Assembly (NCBI GenBank): GCA_946409855.1 | Contig: CAMJXZ010000015.1 | Span: 1-20,280 of the forward strand | Direction: 5' to 3' | DNA: 20,280 nt | Origin: an uncultured Clostridia bacterium | GTDB taxonomy: Bacteria; Bacillota; Clostridia; Christensenellales; Aristaeellaceae | In this document: one piece after another, positions 14,572 to 20,280 of the stretch | Layout of the letters: each line of letters starts with the position of its first letter | How positions within the stretch are numbered: position 1 is the first letter of the stretch | Translations under genes and position numbers: made by a program | Notes under the pieces: generated by a model | The model's input: only the letters and a program-made list of their open reading frames with translations | What the model was told of the DNA's origin: nothing | The model's database searches: none

Positions 14572-15160
14572 GCTGATCCAAACCGACCTGCCCCTGTGGG
14601 AGAGCGGCGTCGTGTTCGCCGGAATGGACGAGGCCGGCCGCGGGCCCCTGATGGGCAACGTGGTGGCGGCCTGCGTGGTGATGCCCCGGGAGCCGCTGCT
14701 GCTCTGGGTGGACGACAGCAAGAAGCTCTCCGAAAAGCGGCGGGAGCAGGTCTTTGAGGAGATTCAGCGGACCGCGCTGTACATCGGGGTGGGGGAAGCG
14801 ACCCCCGAAGAGATCGACGAAATCAACATCCTGAACGCGACGAAAAACGCCATGCGCCGGGCGGCCGCCCAGGTGCCGGCGGAACTGTACCTGATCGACG
14901 CGCTGGAAGGCCTGGGCCTGCCGGGCAGGGAACGGGGGATCATCCACGGGGACGCGCTGTGCTACGCCATCGCCGCGGCCAGCATCGTCGCCAAGGTGAC
15001 GCGGGACCGGGAGATGGCCCGATGGGACGAACTGTACCCGGCGTACGGCTTTGCCCGGAACAAGGGCTACGGCACGAAGGAGCACATTGAGGCGCTCCGG
15101 CGCCTGGGCCCCTGCCCGGCGCACAGAAGGTCGTTTATCGGGCATTTTACGGAAGGCTGA
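14540..15160 (+). CDS. rnhB: Ribonuclease HII
   Basis: A 206-residue RNase HII, which cuts RNA in RNA-DNA hybrids and starts removal of single ribonucleotides from DNA. The catalytic acidic residues are visible: D30 and E31 (GMDEAGRGPLMG), D120 (YLIDAL) and D138 (HGDALCYAIAAASIVAK). Other family blocks are VDDSKKLSEKRRE, TRDREM and YGFARNKGYGTKEHI, with the usual ending GPCPAHRRSF. It lacks the extra N-terminal extension found in Bacillus RnhB, so it is near the E. coli length. AAGGAGG lies six bases before the ATG and inside the rbgA coding region. The 32-nt overlap with rbgA marks an operon, ending at the terminator near 15249. Confidence 0.95.
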   Translation: MRSNRQERLNELIQTDLPLWESGVVFAGMDEAGRGPLMGNVVAACVVMPREPLLLWVDDSKKLSEKRREQVFEEIQRTALYIGVGEATPEEIDEINILNATKNAMRRAAAQVPAELYLIDALEGLGLPGRERGIIHGDALCYAIAAASIVAKVTRDREMARWDELYPAYGFARNKGYGTKEHIEALRRLGPCPAHRRSFIGHFTEG

Positions 15161-15215
15161 CGGGGGCGGGATCCGAAATCGGGAGAACCTCATCCGTAAC
15201 GCCTTCGGCGCGGCG

Positions 15216-15236
15216 CCGCCGGGGCCTGCCGGCCCG
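15216..15236 (-). repeat. Inverted fragment of the structured element
   Basis: These 21 bases are the exact reverse complement of 15448-15468 in element copy C, including the mini-hairpin GGGCC-GGCA-GGCCC read on the minus strand. The variable hairpin part is absent, so this is a partial copy or a remnant. Confidence 0.6.
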
Positions 15237-15248
15237 GTTTGGCCGAAG

Positions 15249-15290
15249 ACCCCTTCCGCTGGTTCCGGGGCACTGCGGGGTTTCTTTTTA
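15249..15290 (+). terminator. Probable intrinsic terminator of rbgA-rnhB
   Basis: ACCCC (15249-15253) pairs with GGGGT (15277-15281), extended inward by GC/GC across a bulge, and is followed by TTTCTTTTT. It lies about 90 bp after the rnhB stop. The stem is short and the pairing has alternatives, so confidence is moderate. Confidence 0.6.
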
Positions 15291-15300
15291 ATACTAAGAT

Positions 15301-15607
15301 CAGATAAAAATGCTAAATGATCGTGCGTTAATATAGCGTTTTATCAAGGAAACTGGTCAAAAGCGTACCTGTGGGCACCCAAAGGCCTTCCCCGCTGGGG
15401 GTCCGCAGCGCCCGGAAAACAGGCCGGTGGCCTGTTTTCAGCGAGGACGGGCCGGCAGGCCCCGGCGGTGGCCCGGAGGGCCGGATGAGGTGCGCTCCCG
15501 GGGCCTGCAAGGTCCCGGGACATGATCTCCGAACAGCGGACCGGCAAACCCCGGAAGGACGCGGAGAAAGCGACAAAGATGCATGCAAGATTTAGCGTTT
15601 TTATCAG
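15301..15607. mobile_element. Possible MITE-like non-coding insertion
   Basis: The ends are imperfect inverted repeats: CAGATAAAAATGCTAAAT (15301-15318) matches the reverse complement of 15590-15607 at 16 of 18 positions. A third related copy, TAGCGTTTTATCA at 15334-15346, is a direct repeat of the right end minus one T. The 307-bp interior has no convincing gene but carries structured element copy C. It separates rnhB from yraN, often neighbours in Firmicutes. No clear target-site duplication is seen, so a non-mobile explanation remains open. Confidence 0.35.
15401..15462 (+). repeat. Structured hairpin element, copy C
   Basis: Same framework as copies A and B about 12.5 kb away: GCGCCCG, stem GAAAACAGGCC/GGCCTGTTTTC (15415-15425, 15429-15439, loop GGT), AGCGAGGAC, then GGGCC-GGCA-GGCCC at 15449-15462. 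The central stem matches copy A, while the loop and 3' part match copy B. Outer GTCC (15401-15404) can pair with GGAC (15445-15448). Confidence 0.7.
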
Positions 15608-15618
15608 AGAATAGTATA

Positions 15619-15682
15619 CCGCCGCGTTTCCCGCGCTTTTCCCCGCGGGACGGGGCTTTTCTGCGGCGGCCGCTTTCTTTTT
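15619..15682 (+). terminator. Branched terminator-like structure upstream of yraN
   Basis: CCGCCGC (15619-15625) pairs with GCGGCGG (15663-15669). Inside, CCCCG/CGGGG can form a second hairpin, and CTTTCTTTTT follows. It ends about 40 bp before the yraN start, so it would either stop read-through from rnhB or attenuate a yraN transcript. I see no convincing promoter between it and yraN. Confidence 0.55.
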
Positions 15683-15724
15683 ACGTTTTTTTCATTTTGG
15701 AACAGGCGCGCGGGTGAACGGCTG

Positions 15725-16045
15725 ATGAAGATCAAAGGGGTATGGGCGGAACTGGCGGCCGTCCGCTATCTGCGCCGGATGAACGTCCGGGTGATCCGCA
15801 CCCGGTACAGGGCGCGGGGCGGGGAGATCGACCTGATCGCCAGGGACGGGGCGGTGACCGCCCTGATCGAGGTCAAGAGCGCGCCGCGCCTTGGGGAAGG
15901 CGCCGCCCGGGTGGACACGGTCAAGCGCGCCCGCCTGCGGAAAGCGGCGGAACAGTACATGCGGGAAACCGGCGAAACCAACATTCGTTTCGATATCCTG
16001 GAAGAAAGTGACGCCGGCTTTCGTTATATCAGGGGAGCGTTCTGA
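15725..16045 (+). CDS. yraN: YraN family (UPF0102) nuclease-fold protein
   Basis: A 106-residue protein slightly shorter than the usual 115-125. It carries the PD-(D/E)xK-like core of the YraN family: E34 and D36 in GGEIDLIA, then E49 and K51 in LIEVKSA. E9 in WAELAAVRYL corresponds to the conserved N-terminal Glu. The later segment AARVDTVKRARLRKAAEQYM matches the family's V...K...L..AA.(R/Q)(Y/F) helix. Related proteins are thought to be endonucleases linked to DNA recombination or Holliday junctions, but the role is not firmly established. The start at 15725 is the only reasonable one, since the frame from the nearby GTG stops at once; the ribosome site GGGTG is weak. The glycosyltransferase gene follows after about 68 nt and may be cotranscribed. 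Confidence 0.9.
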   Translation: MKIKGVWAELAAVRYLRRMNVRVIRTRYRARGGEIDLIARDGAVTALIEVKSAPRLGEGAARVDTVKRARLRKAAEQYMRETGETNIRFDILEESDAGFRYIRGAF

Positions 16046-16113
16046 GCGGACGGACGTTCCCGCCGGGGGCGGACGGCGTCCGGCGGTTTGGATCCGCGCA
16101 GCAAAGGATGGCC

Positions 16114-19100
16114 ATGAAGAGGAATTTACTCAAAAAATACCGGTATTGGATCCTGGCGGCCGCGTTGGCGCTGATTGCCGCCGGGGTGCTTTTGTTTGTC
16201 CTGACGCCGAAAAAAAGCGCCCCCGCTGGGGCGAACCTGATCGCCGAAAGCGATTTTTCGGGCCTGCGGGCCGGGGAAAGCGCCTGGTATACCGACGCGT
16301 ATGTGATGCGGCAGGAGTATACCGAGTTTTCCTTTGACGAAGGCCGGGACGGCGGCGTCAGCGGGCACATCGTCAACAAGATCGGCAACGACGCCCGCTT
16401 CGCGATGGACGTGGACGTGGAGCCGGACAGCCTGTACTGCCTGTCGGGCTGGATCCGGGCGGACTGCCGGGAGGGGCTGGGCGCGAACCTGTCCGTGGCC
16501 GGGGTGTACGCTTTTTCGGAGCCCGTGTACGATACGGCCGGAGAATGGAAGCATGTCGAATTCTACGGCCGGACCGGCGCGCGCCAGACCGGGATCACCG
16601 TGTTCGCCCGGCTGGGCGGCTATTCCGGCGAGGCGGTGGGCGAAGCGTGGTTTGACCAGGTGGAGCTGCGGCGGGTGGAAAGCCTGCCGGAGGGCGCGCG
16701 GGCGGCTGTCTGGTGGCAGGAAACGCAGGAAAAGGGTGAGGACGCCGGGGACGCGGGGAACCGCGGGCCCGCGCTTCCGTCGATCGGGCTGGTGTTCTGC
16801 TCTTTGCTGTACCTGGGGCTGATCGTGTTCTTGGCGGCCCTTCGGCCCAGGGGGCTGCGGGTGCGGCTTTTGCCGGCCGCGCTGATCCTGTTCGGGGCCG
16901 GGCTGCTGGTCCGGGTGATCCTGGCGGGCGCGGTGCACGGGTACGACGTCGACGTGGGGGACTTCTGCGCCTGGGGCCAGATCATGGCGGAAAACGGGCC
17001 GGGGGCCTTCTACACCCAGGCCGGGTTCTGCGATTATCCCCCCGGATACATCTGGATCCTGGGGTTCTTCGCCAAGCTCGCGCAGTGGCTTGGTCTGCCC
17101 GTGTCGGAGACGGTCATCAAGCTGCCGCCCATCCTGGCGGACCTGCTGAGCGCCGCGCTGGTGACGGTCTATATCGCGGTCAAAAACAGGAAAGAAATGC
17201 AGGAGGGCCGCTGTCCGCTGACCTTCCTGATGCCGGGGGCCCTGTGCCTGATGAACCCGATGATCCTTCTGACGGGCGCGGGCTGGGGACAGTCGGACAG
17301 CGTGATGATGCTGTTCCTGCTGATCACGGTGCTGACGGCCATGGAAGGCTGGTGGTACGGCGCGCTGCCCGCGTACGTGACGGCGGTGCTGGTCAAGCCC
17401 CAGGCGCTGATGTTCGGCCCTCTGGGCCTGGCGGCGCTGGCGGTGGACCTGATCGCCCGGCGCAGGCCTTTTGACAAGATGGTCGGCGCGCTGGTGCGCT
17501 TTGGGGCGGGCGTCCTGATCTCCGCCGGGGCGGCGGCCCTGATCATCCTGCCGTTCCAGGGCGGGCAGCCCTTCGGCTGGCTCATTGAGCTGTACGGGCG
17601 GACGATGGGGTATTACGCCTACGCCACGGTCAACGCCTGCAACCTGTATTTCCTGATCGGCGCCAACTGGGTGGAGACGGCGCAAACAGCTTCCTTCTGG
17701 TTCCCCCTGCTGGCCGGGCAGCTGCTGGCCGCGCCGGCGGTGCCGGCCCTGGTCCGCGCCGGGCGGAACAACCGGGGCGAGCGGGCGCTGTGCGTTGTCC
17801 TGATAGCCCTGGGCGGGCTGGTGACGCTGACGGCACTGTTCCCCTTCTCCTATCAGGTTTATTCCACGGCGCTGATCGCGCTGTCGGTGGTCTTCTGCAT
17901 GTACGCCCTGGTCCGCGCCGGGCGGATGAGCGCCCTGCCGCTGTACGGCGCGGTGCTGCTCGCGCTGCTCTTCAACTTCGGCGGCATGATGCATGAACGG
18001 TATCTGTTCGCCGCCCTGCCGCTGCTGGCGCTGGCCTGGTATCTGGAAAAAGACGACCGGGTGCTGCTGGTGCTGGGGCTGCTGACGGTCGCCTCTTTCC
18101 TGAACGCCGGGTGCGTGCTGTCCCGCAACGCGCGGATCGGCGGGGCGTCCGGCCATCTGACCGCGCCGCTCTTCGGCATCCAGAGCGACATGACGGCGCT
18201 GGAGTACCTGTCCGCGGCGCTGAGCGTACTGGGGGCGGGGCTGATGCTGTACCTGGGCGTCCGGCGGTCGGGCAAAGCCTGGCAGCCGGTGACCCTGCGC
18301 ATGCCTTCCGTCCCGGAAGCGCCGGCGGAGGAACAGGCGGCTCCCGCCGACGAGCCGCCGGTCTTCCCGGAAAAGGAGTGGCTGCGCAATCACCGCATGG
18401 ACAAAAAGGACTGGGCGGTCCTCACGGCCGTCACGCTCTGCTACGCGCTGCTGGCGTTCTGGCACCTGGGGGCGGTGACCTCCCCGCAGACCGGGTACAT
18501 GCTCAGCGAGGTGGGAGAAACCGTCACCTTCGACCTGGGCGAAAACCGGGAGGATTTCCGGATGCTGTACATCGGCGGCGTCCATCAGTACGACCGGGAC
18601 TTTACCGTCACCGTGAGCGAGGACGGGGAAACCTGGGGGACGCCGTACAGCTGCAACATGGACATCGGCAACCTTTTCCAGTGGTACTACGTGCGCTCCT
18701 GGGAGGGGGACGACGGGTTGTCCCTGTCCGGCCGGTATGTCCGGATCACCGGGCGGCCGGGCCTCAACCTCTACGAGGTGGTTTTCCGGGACCGGGAGGG
18801 GAACGTGCTGCCGGTAGCCGGAGCGGTCAGCTCCGCGGGGGCGGACGTCGCCGCCCTGTGGGACGAGCAGCGCACCCTTTCGGGCGAGCCGGGCTGGTAC
18901 AATTCCATGTACTTTGACGAGATCTACCACGCCCGCACGGCCTACGAGCACCTGATGGGCATGTACCCCTACGAGACCACCCACCCGCCGCTGGGCAAGG
19001 TGATCATGAGCTGGTGCGTGGGGCTGTTCGGGATGACGCCCTTCGGCTGGCGGTTCGCGGGGACGATGTGCGGGGTGCTGATGCTGCCCGCCATGTACCT

Positions 19101-20277
19101 GCTGGGCCGGCTGCTGTTCAGGAAGCGGCGCTTCGCCGTGCTGGCCGTGCTGCTGATGGCGCTGGACACCATGCACTATACCCAGACGCGGCTGGCCACC
19201 ATCGATTCCTTCGTGGTGCTGTTCATCCTCTGGTCGGTCTATTTCATGCTGCGCTGGTTTTATACGGACTTTTTCGGCCGGCCGCTGATTATATCGCTGG
19301 CGCCGCTGGGGCTTTCGGGCCTGTTCATGGGGCTGGCGGTGGCGTCCAAGTGGACGGGCTGCTACGCCGGGGTCGGCCTGGCGGTGCTGTTCGCCATCGG
19401 CCTGTGGCGGCGCGCCCGCCATATCCGGGCGGTCCGGCGGTACGAAGCGGGACGGCGGGAAACGGAGGACCCGCCGCAGGGCGCGAAGCCGCCCATGCGG
19501 GGACACGTCCTGCGGCTTTGGATGACGGTCCTGTCCTGCTTTGTGTTCTTCGTGGCGGTGCCGCTGGGCATCTATTATCTGTCCTACATCCCGTATTTCG
19601 CGCCGTCGGGCGGGATCACCGTCCGCAAGGTGATCGAGGCGGGCGCCGGCATGCTGAGCTATCACAGCCAGCCGGGGCTGGGGATGGACCACCCCTTCTA
19701 TTCCCCCTGGTATGAATGGCCCTTCTCCGTGAAGCCCATGTACTACGCCGCGGACGCCTATGAGCCGGAAGGCTTCGCCTGCACGATCCTGGCCTTCGGC
19801 AACCCTGCCGTCTGGTGGACGGGCTTTGCCGCCATGCTGCTGGTGTTCTGGGCGCTGCTGCGCCACCAGGCGGTGCCGCTGCTGACCGGCGGCCGTCCGG
19901 ACCGGAAGCCGGGCTTCTTCTGCCCGGCCGGGGAAAAGGACATAAGGCCCCTGCTGCTTACCGTGTGCTTCGCCGCCCAGTACCTGCCCTGGATGCTGGT
20001 GCCCCGCGGCACGTACATCTACCATTACTTCCCGTCGGTGCCCTTTATCATCCTGGCCGTCTGCCTGATCGCCGAATACTGGACGGACCGGGCGGTGTCC
20101 GCCGCGGACAAGCCTGCCCGGGCCGCCCGGGCGGACAGAGGGGCGCTCTGGTGGGTGATCGGGTATATCGCGCTGACCGCGCTGGTCTTCATCGCCCTCT
20201 TCCCCTACGCCAGCGGCATGCTGACGCCCACCGGCTGGCTGGACGCGGTGAACTGGTTCAACAATCTCTACTACTGA
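16114..20277 (+). CDS. Fused Gpi18-like and PMT-like membrane glycosyltransferase
   Basis: A 1,387-residue membrane protein with two GT-C type glycosyltransferase halves. An N-terminal membrane helix is followed by an extracytoplasmic beta-rich, carbohydrate-binding-like domain (about 38-190: DSLYCLSGWIRAD, EWKHVEFYG, EAWFDQVEL). The first GT-C half (about 225-725) resembles Gpi18-like mannosyltransferases: YDVDVGDF (277-284), DYPPGY from D307, GWGQSD (390-395) and KPQA from K428. A Pro/Glu-rich linker and a helix lead to a discoidin-like beta domain (about 793-900: VTFDLGENREDF, YVRITGRPGLNLYEVVF). The second half resembles protein O-mannosyltransferases: YFDEIYHARTAYE with D935-E936, and THPPLGK to K962, then many helices. 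Both halves should take sugar from polyprenyl phosphate outside the membrane. AAGGA is spaced correctly for the ATG at 16114 but too close for the ATG at 16108. The acceptor could be protein or a wall glycan. Two fused halves are known in some Clostridia, as I recall. Confidence 0.85.
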   Translation: MKRNLLKKYRYWILAAALALIAAGVLLFVLTPKKSAPAGANLIAESDFSGLRAGESAWYTDAYVMRQEYTEFSFDEGRDGGVSGHIVNKIGNDARFAMDVDVEPDSLYCLSGWIRADCREGLGANLSVAGVYAFSEPVYDTAGEWKHVEFYGRTGARQTGITVFARLGGYSGEAVGEAWFDQVELRRVESLPEGARAAVWWQETQEKGEDAGDAGNRGPALPSIGLVFCSLLYLGLIVFLAALRPRGLRVRLLPAALILFGAGLLVRVILAGAVHGYDVDVGDFCAWGQIMAENGPGAFYTQAGFCDYPPGYIWILGFFAKLAQWLGLPVSETVIKLPPILADLLSAALVTVYIAVKNRKEMQEGRCPLTFLMPGALCLMNPMILLTGAGWGQSDSVMMLFLLITVLTAMEGWWYGALPAYVTAVLVKPQALMFGPLGLAALAVDLIARRRPFDKMVGALVRFGAGVLISAGAAALIILPFQGGQPFGWLIELYGRTMGYYAYATVNACNLYFLIGANWVETAQTASFWFPLLAGQLLAAPAVPALVRAGRNNRGERALCVVLIALGGLVTLTALFPFSYQVYSTALIALSVVFCMYALVRAGRMSALPLYGAVLLALLFNFGGMMHERYLFAALPLLALAWYLEKDDRVLLVLGLLTVASFLNAGCVLSRNARIGGASGHLTAPLFGIQSDMTALEYLSAALSVLGAGLMLYLGVRRSGKAWQPVTLRMPSVPEAPAEEQAAPADEPPVFPEKEWLRNHRMDKKDWAVLTAVTLCYALLAFWHLGAVTSPQTGYMLSEVGETVTFDLGENREDFRMLYIGGVHQYDRDFTVTVSEDGETWGTPYSCNMDIGNLFQWYYVRSWEGDDGLSLSGRYVRITGRPGLNLYEVVFRDREGNVLPVAGAVSSAGADVAALWDEQRTLSGEPGWYNSMYFDEIYHARTAYEHLMGMYPYETTHPPLGKVIMSWCVGLFGMTPFGWRFAGTMCGVLMLPAMYLLGRLLFRKRRFAVLAVLLMALDTMHYTQTRLATIDSFVVLFILWSVYFMLRWFYTDFFGRPLIISLAPLGLSGLFMGLAVASKWTGCYAGVGLAVLFAIGLWRRARHIRAVRRYEAGRRETEDPPQGAKPPMRGHVLRLWMTVLSCFVFFVAVPLGIYYLSYIPYFAPSGGITVRKVIEAGAGMLSYHSQPGLGMDHPFYSPWYEWPFSVKPMYYAADAYEPEGFACTILAFGNPAVWWTGFAAMLLVFWALLRHQAVPLLTGGRPDRKPGFFCPAGEKDIRPLLLTVCFAAQYLPWMLVPRGTYIYHYFPSVPFIILAVCLIAEYWTDRAVSAADKPARAARADRGALWWVIGYIALTALVFIALFPYASGMLTPTGWLDAVNWFNNLYY

Positions 20278-20280
20278 TAT

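Noticed and set aside
16126..20025. Minus-strand open frame of about 1,299 codons opposite the glycosyltransferase gene
   Set aside because: It is rich in His, Gln, Arg and Pro with no domain, the usual shadow of a GC-rich gene. The plus-strand frame has clear motifs and a ribosome site.

Overview
The window (20,280 bp, GC-rich throughout, roughly mid-60s % by eye) looks like chromosome from a high-GC, gut- or rumen-type Clostridia. The reasons are the RbgA/YlqF-RNase HII-YraN neighbourhood typical of Firmicutes, strong GGAGG ribosome sites, sigma-A promoters with 17-bp spacers, a clostripain-like peptidase, BspA-type leucine-rich repeats and an intracellular GH120 xylosidase. A Christensenellales-type lineage is plausible, but no marker here settles the taxonomy.

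Left half (92-9510), all on the minus strand. A MATE transporter and a small radical SAM protein form a tight two-gene operon (1125-2504, 92-1105). To their right is a non-coding stretch (2505-3186) packed with near-perfect hairpins. Next come three separately promoted genes: a membrane-anchored C11 (clostripain) peptidase with RTATP stalk repeats (3187-5934), a secreted four-domain SH3-like protein (6147-7184) and a GH120 beta-xylosidase (7522-9510). The last two end at clear intrinsic terminators.

The strand switch (9511-9919) holds two diverging promoters around a dead PIN-domain gene fragment on the minus strand.

Right half (9920-20277), all on the plus strand. It holds a cytoplasmic 5'-nucleotidase-family enzyme, a secreted BspA-like LRR protein, rbgA overlapping rnhB, yraN, and a 1,387-residue membrane protein that fuses a Gpi18-like glycosyltransferase to a PMT-like one. 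rnhB and yraN, often adjacent in Firmicutes, are here split by a 564-bp non-coding island. The island has terminators, imperfect inverted termini and another copy of the hairpin element seen near 2.9 kb.

Themes: housekeeping ribosome/DNA maintenance (rbgA, rnhB, yraN), cell-surface and secreted functions (C11 peptidase, SH3, BspA LRR, glycosyltransferase fusion), xylo-oligosaccharide use (GH120) and nucleotide salvage. The least explained signal is a dispersed structured element. It has an 11-bp hairpin whose stem changes with compensation between copies, followed by a fixed mini-hairpin GGGCC-GGCA-GGCCC. It occurs twice in the 2.8-3.0 kb array and once, plus an inverted fragment, at 15.2-15.5 kb. 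All family assignments come from reading motifs, without database searches.
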